Assembly (NCBI GenBank): GCA_022601195.1 | Contig: JAHZIX010000028.1 | Coordinates: 155,457-219,456 of the forward strand | Direction of reading: 5' to 3' | Source: Deltaproteobacteria bacterium | Lineage (GTDB): Bacteria; Acidobacteriota; Thermoanaerobaculia; Multivoradales; JAHZIX01 | DNA length: 64,000 nt | In this document: in pieces, positions 1 to 7,100 of the stretch | How the letters are laid out: every line of letters begins with the position of its first letter | Numbering within the stretch: position 1 is the first letter of the stretch | Position numbers and translations under genes: made by a program | The notes under the pieces: model-generated | The model's database searches: none | The model's input: the letters and a program-made list of their open reading frames with translations, nothing else | Told to the model about the DNA's origin: nothing

Positions 1-761
1 TAGGCAATGTCGAATTTGGTGGGGACAACTTCGTGTTGATCTCGGGACCCTGTGCGGTCGAAAGCCGCCAACAGATCGTGGCATCGGCGGCGATGGTTCG
101 TGATGCCGGTGCTGCCATGTTGCGGGGGGGAGCCTTCAAGCCTCGCTCCTCTCCCTATTCTTTTCAGGGCCTGGGATTCCCGGGTTTGGAAATCCTCGCG
201 GAGGCCGGTCACGCCTACGAGCTTCCGGTCGTCACCGAGGTTCTCCAGCCGGAAGACGTGATGAGAGTCGCCGAAGGGGCGGACATGTTGCAGGTGGGGG
301 CGCGCAACATGCAAAATTTCTCGCTCCTCAAGGAGATTGGCAAGAGCCGCGCGCCCGTCCTTCTAAAGCGGGGTTTGAGTGCCACCATCAAGGAGCTGCT
401 GATGGCTGCGGAGTACATCATGGCCGGGGGCAATCACCAGATCGTCCTTTGTGAGCGAGGCATTCGCACCTTCGAAACGGCTACCAGAAGCACTTTGGAC
501 GTCAGCGCGGTACCGGTCCTCAAGGAGAAGACTCACTTGCCGGTGATCGTCGATCCTTCCCACGCGGCGGGTCGCCGAGATCTCGTCGTTCCCCTAGCTC
601 TAGCAGCTGCAGCGGTGGGGGCTGACGGTTTGATCGTAGAGATTCACCCGCAGCCGGAGGAAGCCCTCTGCGACAAGGATCAGGCTCTTACCGAAGAGCT
701 TCTAGGCCAGCTCGTTCAAGGACTACGTCCGATCGTCGAGGCCCAGGGGCGCCGGTTCTAG
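1..761 (+). CDS. aroF: 3-deoxy-7-phosphoheptulonate (DAHP) synthase, type I, 5'-truncated by window edge
   Basis: First enzyme of the shikimate pathway: condenses phosphoenolpyruvate and erythrose 4-phosphate to DAHP in the cytoplasm. The reading frame is open from base 3, reading [21 protein letters not shown] across the first 65 bases, so the GTG at 33 is not the real start and the N-terminus lies outside the window. Visible family motifs are [24 protein letters not shown], a central [13 protein letters not shown] and the C-terminal [18 protein letters not shown], which together are typical of the beta/KDO8P-synthase-like type I class. About 252 residues are present; full members of this class are around 340 aa with an N-terminal regulatory ferredoxin-like domain that would lie to the left. 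The KDO8P synthase branch is an alternative, but the C-terminal motif favours DAHP synthase. It could feed aromatic precursors to the NRPS locus, but it lies 19 kb away with unrelated genes between. Confidence 0.93.
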   Translation, partial: GNVEFGGDNFVLISGPCAVESRQQIVASAAMVRDAGAAMLRGGAFKPRSSPYSFQGLGFPGLEILAEAGHAYELPVVTEVLQPEDVMRVAEGADMLQVGARNMQNFSLLKEIGKSRAPVLLKRGLSATIKELLMAAEYIMAGGNHQIVLCERGIRTFETATRSTLDVSAVPVLKEKTHLPVIVDPSHAAGRRDLVVPLALAAAAVGADGLIVEIHPQPEEALCDKDQALTEELLGQLVQGLRPIVEAQGRRF

Positions 762-1142
762 CCCGCCCATCCGGCCTTTCGATTTCGACGGCTTTTCCGG
801 GGGATTCGTCAGCCTTGAGTCGTCCACGGGCGCCCGGCTGTTGGGTCCCCTGGGCCGAACTTTGCTACCGACGGAGGCTTGGGAGCCGTGTCCCTCGATC
901 CTGTAGGAAGCCGACTGCTCCGTAACCAGTTCGCTTCGTCCAGCTCCCACCCGAGGGCGGCTGTGATCCGAGGGGACGGCCTTGGGAGATGGTTCGGAAT
1001 AGTCGGGGAATCCGCCTTCCTGAAGGGGGCTGGCGAAGAGGCAGCAAGTATTGACCCGAGAGAGCAGTAAGGAGTATCCTCTCGCTTCACGCGCGGCGCC
1101 GTTCGGTGAGCCTTTGGTGCCGCTCCCCAAGTTTTCAAGAGT
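762..1142. other. intergenic region upstream of tRNA-Pro
   Basis: No open frame here has coding character; the minus-strand frames crossing it are low-complexity and run through the tRNA. The only structure I can support is a possible promoter near 1051-1080 in front of the tRNA. Confidence 0.6.
1051..1080 (+). promoter_or_regulatory. possible sigma70-type promoter for tRNA-Pro
   Basis: TTGACC (1051-1056) is followed after 18 bases by TATCCT (1075-1080), which keeps the first TAT and last T of a -10 box. It sits about 60 bases upstream of the tRNA on the same strand. Read by eye only; the spacing is acceptable but the -10 is weak. Confidence 0.35.
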
Positions 1143-1219
1143 CGGGGCGTAGCTCAGCCTGGTAGAGCGCACGCTTCGGGAGCGTGAGGCCGGAGGTTCA
1201 AGTCCTCTCGCCCCGACCA
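1143..1219 (+). tRNA. tRNA-Pro (anticodon CGG)
   Basis: A 77-nt cloverleaf can be folded by eye. The acceptor CGGGGCG pairs with CGCCCCG, with discriminator A and an encoded CCA end. The D arm is GCTC...GAGC. The anticodon stem CACGC/GCGTG encloses loop TTCGGGA with anticodon CGG, and the T arm GGAGG/CCTCT encloses TTCAAGT. It reads the CCG proline codon. It stands alone between the DAHP synthase gene and the convergent amidase/actin operon. I see no integrase, direct repeat or truncated copy that would mark it as an attachment site. Confidence 0.97.
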
Positions 1220-1237
1220 ATTCCTTTCTTCAAGACC

Positions 1238-2269
1238 CTAGGCCGGTAGTTTCTCCCAATCCGAGTCCGGTGCGTCCGTGGCCAGAGCCAGGCCGCCCTC
1301 AGATCCTACGTAGACGGGGTTCTTGACCACTCGGACTCGGCCCCCGCCGACTTCTCCAAGGGTCTGTTGGAGGCCAGCTCCCAGGCCACCGATGAGGGAG
1401 GATCCGCCGGACAAGATGATGTTCTGGCGAACTCGCTCCTGGTATTCCGGCTCGACCTTCGACAACAGATCCAGCATGGTCTCCGAGACCGGGGCCAGCA
1501 AGCTCTCGCAGGCTTGGCGCATTTCGTCGGTGATGTCCAACTCGGTGGGCTTGCCATTGACCGGGGCCGAGACTTTGATGGCTTTCTTCGACGAGCCAAC
1601 AAAGCTGTGCTGTTCTTTCCAGTCCCGGATCATATGGATGGAGAACTTAGCTTCTGGATAGCGTTCTCCAATCATTTTGATCAATTGCTCGTCGATAAAA
1701 TCTCCCGCATGGGTGAGCGTCCGCTGGTCTTCCTCAGCTGGGTAGCGGCCATTCATGACACACAAATCGGTGGTACCGGCACCGATGTCGACCACCATGG
1801 AGTGAAGGAGCTCTTCGATGCCGTAGGCAACAGCGAAGGGTTCGGAAACGATGATCAGATTATTCACCAGGCCCTTGAGGGCGGTACGGAGATTTTCTTT
1901 GTTGACCCTCAGAGCTTCTGCGGGTACTCCCACCACGGCGCGGATCTTCAGGTCTCCGCGGTTTTCCGGGCCGGCTCCCACCAGGGTTAGCAGGTGGCTC
2001 AGGAGCTCCCGCACCGCCTCATCATCTCGTTCCGAGCCCTCCTTGATGAGTCCTCGTTCCAGAGGCCGGTGGAGATCGAGCATGGGTCGGTTCTCCAGGG
2101 CATCCTTGCCAATCAGAACATCCCGCTTGAGTACCTTGCGAGCGACCATATCGACGGGCCAGCCAACAAAGCTATCCACTACGTGACGCTGTTCGTTGGA
2201 GGCGCAAATCGAGCTTCGGGAGGTCCCGAGGTCAATTCCCACGTGAAGCACTCCATTCTCCTTGCTCAT
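1238..2269 (-). CDS. MamK-like actin-family ATPase (filament-forming)
   Basis: A 343-aa actin/HSP70-fold protein. Phosphate-1 loop GIDLGTSRSS lies near residue 12, the phosphate-2/adenosine signature VVDIGAGTTDLC near residue 167, and LSGGSSLIGGL near the C-terminus. The blocks VSEPFAVAYG, EDQRTLTHAG, DEQL, KEQHSFVG, ACESLLAP and PEYQERVRQNI match my recollection of MamK, the magnetosome-positioning actin, better than MreB, ParM or FtsA. The longer frame begins at 2413, but ATG 2269 is preferred: it has GAGGAGAC at good spacing and its A is shared with the upstream amidase stop (TGATG), so the two genes are translationally coupled. A role in cytoskeletal scaffolding or positioning is inferred. 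No other magnetosome gene is in the window. MreB-like is the alternative name. Confidence 0.82.
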   Translation of the reverse strand: MSKENGVLHVGIDLGTSRSSICASNEQRHVVDSFVGWPVDMVARKVLKRDVLIGKDALENRPMLDLHRPLERGLIKEGSERDDEAVRELLSHLLTLVGAGPENRGDLKIRAVVGVPAEALRVNKENLRTALKGLVNNLIIVSEPFAVAYGIEELLHSMVVDIGAGTTDLCVMNGRYPAEEDQRTLTHAGDFIDEQLIKMIGERYPEAKFSIHMIRDWKEQHSFVGSSKKAIKVSAPVNGKPTELDITDEMRQACESLLAPVSETMLDLLSKVEPEYQERVRQNIILSGGSSLIGGLGAGLQQTLGEVGGGRVRVVKNPVYVGSEGGLALATDAPDSDWEKLPA

Positions 2270-3297
2270 CAAGTCTCCTCTTTGGGGGGCTGTAGATCGT
2301 CGGGTTCCAGGGAGGTGGCATAGGAGCGAATCCCATTGGCCAACGCCTCGGCGATAAATTGACGGTAATACGGTTTTGCCAACTGGCGAGCCTCTTCCTC
2401 GTTGGAAAGGCAAGAGACTTCTACCAGAATAGCCGGCATTTCGGAAGACACCAAAACGACGAAAGGCGCAGTCTTGACACCACGATTGCGCAATTTGGGA
2501 GTCACTGTACGCAGCGCAGCGAACAGGTCTCCTTGCACCGCCCGGGCGAGCTGGCGGGATTCATCTTGCCGAATTCCCGTGTACAGGCTTTCTACCAGGG
2601 TGCGAAAATCGGCGAGAGAATAGTTGGAGTCAGAGTTCTCAGCAGCCGCGATGCGGTTGAGATAGGGATCATCCGTGGCGCCCAGAAAGAAGGTTTCGAC
2701 TCCACGCACCTCCCGGGCCTCCAGCCAATTGACGTGGATGGAGACAAAAATGTCAGCTCGGTGATCATTGGCGAATCGGGTGCGTTCTTCTAGATCCACC
2801 GAGACGTCCGTGTCTCGAGTCATCAACACTTCTAGGTTCTGTTCTTCCAGGAGTTTCTTGAGGCGCAAGGAAATGTCGAGGGTGAGGTCTTTCTCCTGCA
2901 ATCCACCGGGTGCCACCGTTCCCGAGTTGAAGCCCCCATGTCCTGGATCGAGGACGACCTTGTGCACTCCCAAGCTCAGAACAGACGGCTCGATGCGGCC
3001 TGGGGCGGGAAGAGAAACCGGTTCCGCTGTCTCGTTTCCGGGGCCGGTGTTCGTCTCGGGTACTTCCAAGACTTGGGTCACGACCATCACCTCGTCACTG
3101 TTCGATGCCATGGTGGAAAGAACATAGGTGGAAGCGGCGAGTACCGCTAGGGGTAAGGCTGCGAGCAGAGCGTGACGTAGGAAGAGGATTCGCTGCCGGC
3201 GTTTCCGGCGCCGTCTGGACGAGCCGTTGAGCAGGTCCAGGTTCTCCTGGACCGCTTGCTGTAAAACCCTACGCTTGAGCCGTTTCAGGTTGGCCAT
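2269..3297 (-). CDS. N-acetylmuramoyl-L-alanine amidase (Amidase_3, AmiC-like), membrane-anchored
   Basis: Zinc amidase that cleaves the lactyl bond between N-acetylmuramic acid and the stem peptide, in the periplasm. The 342-aa protein starts with a basic cytoplasmic tail (about residues 1-38), then one hydrophobic segment (about 40-64) acting as signal anchor, a linker, and the catalytic domain from about 112 to 330. Visible catalytic blocks: VVLDPGHGGFNSG (first zinc His), the following QEKDLTLDISLRLK (Glu ligand), the SIHVNW His, and the LVEVSCLSN motif with the catalytic Glu. It overlaps the MamK-like gene by one base at its 3' end. The pairing suggests a cell-wall enzyme working with a cytoskeletal filament, which is inference. 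No AMIN domain is visible. Confidence 0.93.
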   Translation of the reverse strand: MANLKRLKRRVLQQAVQENLDLLNGSSRRRRKRRQRILFLRHALLAALPLAVLAASTYVLSTMASNSDEVMVVTQVLEVPETNTGPGNETAEPVSLPAPGRIEPSVLSLGVHKVVLDPGHGGFNSGTVAPGGLQEKDLTLDISLRLKKLLEEQNLEVLMTRDTDVSVDLEERTRFANDHRADIFVSIHVNWLEAREVRGVETFFLGATDDPYLNRIAAAENSDSNYSLADFRTLVESLYTGIRQDESRQLARAVQGDLFAALRTVTPKLRNRGVKTAPFVVLVSSEMPAILVEVSCLSNEEEARQLAKPYYRQFIAEALANGIRSYATSLEPDDLQPPKEET

Positions 3298-3691
3298 GAG
3301 CTCGTATCTGGGGGCGGCTGAACAACTTCTATCTTCATCTAAGAACGGTCAACGGACCATGGATCGTAGCACAGGGGGGCGTTTAGATCTGCCCAGGAGA
3401 AGAGACCCCATGACTCCGGTCTGCCCCGTTAGCAAGCTCCGTTGAGAGCCAGAGCTTTGCCTTTCCCGCCGGTCCCCCTCTTCAGGGGATCTCCCTTGGG
3501 GTCGATTCGCTCCAAAGGGCTCCACTGAGTTTCGGTTGGGTCCCAGGGGCAAATCGGGGTAACATGCCGCGTTATTTCCGTATTTGTCTGGCGCAGGACT
3601 TGCATCTTCCCAGAAGTCCAAGACCTGTCTTCAGACGGGGCATCTCTTTCAGGGATAGCGTCCCGTTCTGCCACCTCAACGAGGGAGGATC
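3298..3691. other. divergent intergenic region between amidase and POT transporter
   Basis: About 390 bases between two divergently transcribed genes, so it must hold both promoters. I see no confident -35/-10 pair or structured RNA. The short minus-strand frames here are low-complexity and lack ribosome binding sites. A GAGGGAGG Shine-Dalgarno at 3681-3688 serves the transporter. Confidence 0.6.
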
Positions 3692-5194
3692 ATGAGCACC
3701 CAGAACCCAGCTGCACCCAACGGGCCGACCTTTTTTGGTCATCCCCGCGGATTATCGACATTGTTTTTTACCGAGATGTGGGAGCGATTCAGCTTCTACG
3801 GGATGCGAGCGTTGCTCGTCTTGTTCATGGTCGATCAGATCAATCAGAACGCCAACGGTGGATTGGGCATGGACGCCGTCACCGCCGGAGCGATCTACGG
3901 CATCTATACCGGCATGGTCTATCTGGTGGCCTTGCCCGGTGGCTGGATCGCCGATCGGGTCATGGGGCAAAGAAGCGCTGTGCTCTGGGGAGGCATCATC
4001 ATCGCCGCTGGACATTTCAGCATGGCGATTCCAGGGACACCGACTTTCTTCCTGGGCTTAGTCTTGATCGTCATCGGCACGGGGTTGCTGAAGCCAAATA
4101 TTAGCGCCATGGTCGCCGACCTCTATCCAGAAGGGGGAGCCCGGCGGGACGCAGGTTTTACCATTTTCTATATGGGGATCAATATCGGTGCTTTCGCCGC
4201 TCCGATCATTTGCAGCTACCTCGGTGAGAACATCGATTGGCACTATGGCTTTGGCGCCGCTGGCGTCGGTATGGTCCTTGGTGTGGTGCAGTACATCCTA
4301 GGAGCCCGACACCTGAAGGATGCTGGGCTATTCCGAGGGAACCCGGTCGACCAGGCTCGAGACAAGTCTCGGATGATCATGGGATTGGTCGCCGGCACGA
4401 TCCTAGTCGGTGGCCTCGCCTTTCTCTTGACCAACGGCACCTTGACGCCGCCTGCTCTGGCCAAGGCCCTAACCGCGGTGATCATCCTCGTTGCGATTCT
4501 CTACTTCGTCTACATGGCTTTCTTCTCCGGTTTGGATTCCGTAGAGCGCAAGCGAGTCGGAGTGATCGCCATTCTGTTTCTCGCCGCCGCCCTCTTCTGG
4601 TCCGGCTTCGAACAGGCTGGTTCCTCTCTGAATCTCTTCGCCAAGCAGCTCACTGACCGCATGGTCGGGAGTTTTGAGGTGCCGGCGGGCTGGTTGCAGT
4701 CGGTCAATGCTCTGTTCATCATCGCCTTCGCACCGGTCTTCGCCTCGCTGTGGATGGCCCTGAGCGCTCGCAAGAAAGAACCCTCGAGCCCGGCCAAATT
4801 CGGCATCGGCCTCTTTCTGTTAGGGATCGGTTTCCTCATCATGGTTCCGGCTGCCATTCGCACCGGCTACGACGGCGAAACTGGGAAACTGGTGGGCTCG
4901 TCCTGGTTGATCATGACCTACTTGTTTCACACCTTCGGGGAGCTCTGCTTGAGCCCGGTCGGTTTGAGCACCATGACCAAATTGGCGCCGAAGCGGTTCG
5001 TCGGCCAGGTCATGGGGGTGTGGTTCATGGCCACCGCCTTGGGCAATGTCATTGGCGGGCAGGTGGCTGGGCTGTTCGAGAGCCTGCCGTTGCCGCAAAT
5101 CTTTGGTGCTGTGGCCTTATTTACTGCCGGTTTTGGATTGTTGCTGCTGCTCTTCGTCAAGCCGATTCGTAAGCTGATGGGCGGCGTTCACTAG
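3692..5194 (+). CDS. proton-dependent oligopeptide transporter (POT/PTR family MFS)
   Basis: Inner-membrane symporter for di/tripeptides driven by protons. The 500-aa protein has the full POT length and many hydrophobic segments. The N-terminus carries the family signature FTEMWERFSFYGMRALL, containing the ExxER-type motif in the first helix. The GxxxADRxxG-like loop GGWIADRVMGQRS follows helix 2, and GTGLLKPNISAMVADLY is the second PTR2 signature. Helix 10/11 blocks such as HTFGELCLSPVGLS also match. The start at 3692 is supported by GAGGGAGG four bases upstream. It is monocistronic: a strong terminator follows at 5236. Some family members take up nitrate or other small solutes, so the exact substrate is not fixed. 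Confidence 0.94.
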   Translation: MSTQNPAAPNGPTFFGHPRGLSTLFFTEMWERFSFYGMRALLVLFMVDQINQNANGGLGMDAVTAGAIYGIYTGMVYLVALPGGWIADRVMGQRSAVLWGGIIIAAGHFSMAIPGTPTFFLGLVLIVIGTGLLKPNISAMVADLYPEGGARRDAGFTIFYMGINIGAFAAPIICSYLGENIDWHYGFGAAGVGMVLGVVQYILGARHLKDAGLFRGNPVDQARDKSRMIMGLVAGTILVGGLAFLLTNGTLTPPALAKALTAVIILVAILYFVYMAFFSGLDSVERKRVGVIAILFLAAALFWSGFEQAGSSLNLFAKQLTDRMVGSFEVPAGWLQSVNALFIIAFAPVFASLWMALSARKKEPSSPAKFGIGLFLLGIGFLIMVPAAIRTGYDGETGKLVGSSWLIMTYLFHTFGELCLSPVGLSTMTKLAPKRFVGQVMGVWFMATALGNVIGGQVAGLFESLPLPQIFGAVALFTAGFGLLLLLFVKPIRKLMGGVH

Positions 5195-5235
5195 GCTGCC
5201 GAGCCCTCTGGAGAGGGTATCGGTAGAACCTTCAT

Positions 5236-5262
5236 AGGCCCGGCGTTTTGCCGGGCCTTTTC
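5236..5262 (+). terminator. rho-independent terminator of the POT gene
   Basis: Perfect 9-bp GC-rich stem (AGGCCCGGC at 5236-5244 with GCCGGGCCT at 5250-5258) around a GTTTT loop, followed by a T run. It lies about 40 bases after the POT stop codon. Confidence 0.9.
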
Positions 5263-5447
5263 CATTTCGGGCTGTATCCACCGAAGGAGGTCGCTGAGGT
5301 CATTTGAGAGGCAGCAGGCTCGCGACAAAGTCCTCGGTTGGTTCAGGCTTTTCTTCCGAGCTGACCTCAGAGGCTTCCGTTGGTCGACAGCCTAGATTCC
5401 ACGAAGCACGTTCCCTCGAAACACTGTCTCCTCGAAACACAGGCCCC

Positions 5448-6056
5448 CTAAGTGCCATCGTCCAAGCTTCCAGCTAGACCTAAGAAACTCTCGACGAGGT
5501 TCGGGTCCAATTGGCTGCCAGCAACTCTCGCCAACTCCTGGCGAGCTTCCCCGTAGCCACGGGCTGGGCGGTAGGGGCGGTGGGTAGTGATGGCGTCGAA
5601 GGTATCCACCACGGCAAGAATGCGGCTCGTCAAGGGAATCTCTGTCCCGCTTCGTTGATGAGGGTAGCCGCTGCCGTTCCATTGTTCGTGGTGGTGGTGG
5701 ATCGCCGAGGTGACCTCCTCCTGGAAGCCGAGTCTTTCGAGAAAGGTCCCTCCGATTTTGGGGTGCAGCCGGATTAGGGCCCAACCCCTTCTGGTGAGGG
5801 GCTGGCGGCTGTGGAGGATCTCGCTGGGGAGGAAGATCTTGCCGATGTCATGGAGAAGAGCCGCTTGCCGTAGCGATGTCCTTTGAGCCCTGGTGAGCCC
5901 AACCTCCAACGCCAGCAGCTCGGCATAGCATTGAACGCGATGGCCATGGCCGAGCAGACCCGGGAGTCGTCGATTCGCTTCTACCAGAAGCTTCCAACAG
6001 TCACTCCTGGGTAGAGGAGGCCGAGTTGGCGACCTCTGAAAAGCCCCATTCATCAT
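5448..6056 (-). CDS. minimal HD-GYP domain protein (putative cyclic di-GMP phosphodiesterase)
   Basis: 202 aa, almost wholly one HD-GYP domain. Metal and signature blocks are visible: GHGHRVQCYAELLA, LLHDIGK (the HD pair), LHPKIGGTFL, then HHHEQWNGSGYP with the GYP triad, RSGTEIPLTSRILAVVDTFDA and TTHRPYRPA. Family members hydrolyse cyclic di-GMP through a bi- or tri-nuclear metal site. There is no receiver, PAS or membrane segment, so sensory input must come from a partner. The start is set at ATG 6056 because GGGAGGGG ends six bases upstream; the frame also runs to a TTG at 6062. No gene is close enough on the same strand to share an operon. Confidence 0.85.
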   Translation of the reverse strand: MMNGAFQRSPTRPPLPRSDCWKLLVEANRRLPGLLGHGHRVQCYAELLALEVGLTRAQRTSLRQAALLHDIGKIFLPSEILHSRQPLTRRGWALIRLHPKIGGTFLERLGFQEEVTSAIHHHHEQWNGSGYPHQRSGTEIPLTSRILAVVDTFDAITTHRPYRPARGYGEARQELARVAGSQLDPNLVESFLGLAGSLDDGT

Positions 6057-7100
6057 GAACAACCCCTCCCAGGGTCTTTAGGTTGGAGGCAGCAGGGTAG
6101 CTCGGCAGAGAGGAAAGGGCGATGTCGGTGTGCCTGTCACAACGAGCACGCCCGGCATGACTCTCTGGGGGCCACGGATCTTTGCAGAAGCCTCCTACAT
6201 CAGAGCAAGAACAATTTCATTTAACGCATAGATTCTTACGGGAGCAGTGCCTTTTTTGGATTCTTCTTTTCATTCTTTTTCTGCTTCGGGTTGTGGCTTT
6301 TTCTGCCTCAGGTGGTGGTGGCTCATTCTTGCGGAGTTATCTTTGCGAAGCCGAATGTGTGGATATCTGGGCTGTTCGAGGGCCGATTATCTTGAACAGC
6401 TCTTGAGGAACTCATCGCTCTGGTAGAACCCATAGCCGAAGGCATCCTTTCGCTGACCGTTGATGAATCTCGGCACGAGTCCCAGCACCAGCCTCGGCAT
6501 CCTCGCTAGATTTCCCGTACCTGACGATTCCGAGCTAGGCCCATGGTGGTGAGTTTTTCCGCCAAGACGAAACAAATCTCGATATCTCGTCACACCTCTC
6601 ATGAATGCGGAACCATCGCGGGTATCGCTGCCAGAGGGGTGAGAAACGGGCTACTTGGAGCGCTTCTGGAATCTGAATAAGTGTATGTGAGTGTTTTACT
6701 TAGGAGACGCTGAGTCGCTTCGAGACATGCTATCCTTCAAAAGTTGTAACGAAAATATGCGGTGCTCGCTAACGTCTTAGCGAGAGACCGAATGGGTCTT
6801 GGCCCTTGGAGAGGCGGGAGCCGGTTGCTTTCACGTCTCTGGTTGGACTTGGTGAGGACCTTTCCGTTGCAAGGATTGACTGTCCGTGGTGAAACGCATG
6901 TTGCCTCCGAGGGGCTTGTCCTGGGAGGAAATTCGGTGATGTTTAGGTGCTGGTTTTGATAGGCAAAGAGTCGACAAATTTCGGCCAGACCAGGGCCTCC
7001 TCGCTGCAGACCAGAATTCGGTCTACTGCGAGTTTCAAGGGTGACAATCTCGCGGGTATATGTCTCGGGAAGAGTCTCGAGGAAAGTTAAGGGAACTGCT
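6057..7100. other. long intergenic region before the giant surface-protein gene
   Basis: About 1 kb with lower GC than its surroundings and no convincing gene. A 74-codon plus-strand frame (6182-6406) has a hydrophobic stretch but ends in unrelated sequence and has no ribosome binding site. A long minus-strand frame from 6737 runs into the giant gene and has shadow-like composition. The region must contain the promoters of the flanking, divergently oriented genes; I could not pick a -35/-10 pair with confidence. Confidence 0.55.

Noticed and set aside
1..761. DAHP synthase as a dedicated aromatic-precursor gene of the NRPS locus
   Set aside because: It is 19 kb away with a tRNA, cell-wall, transporter and surface-protein genes between, so it is more likely the housekeeping copy.
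1143..1219. tRNA-Pro as an integration site for a mobile element
   Set aside because: No integrase, no partial tRNA copy and no direct repeat were seen nearby.
6182..6406. 74-codon plus-strand frame with a hydrophobic stretch
   Set aside because: No ribosome binding site, the composition after the hydrophobic part is random-looking, and no related sequence comes to mind. Possible small membrane protein, but not supported.
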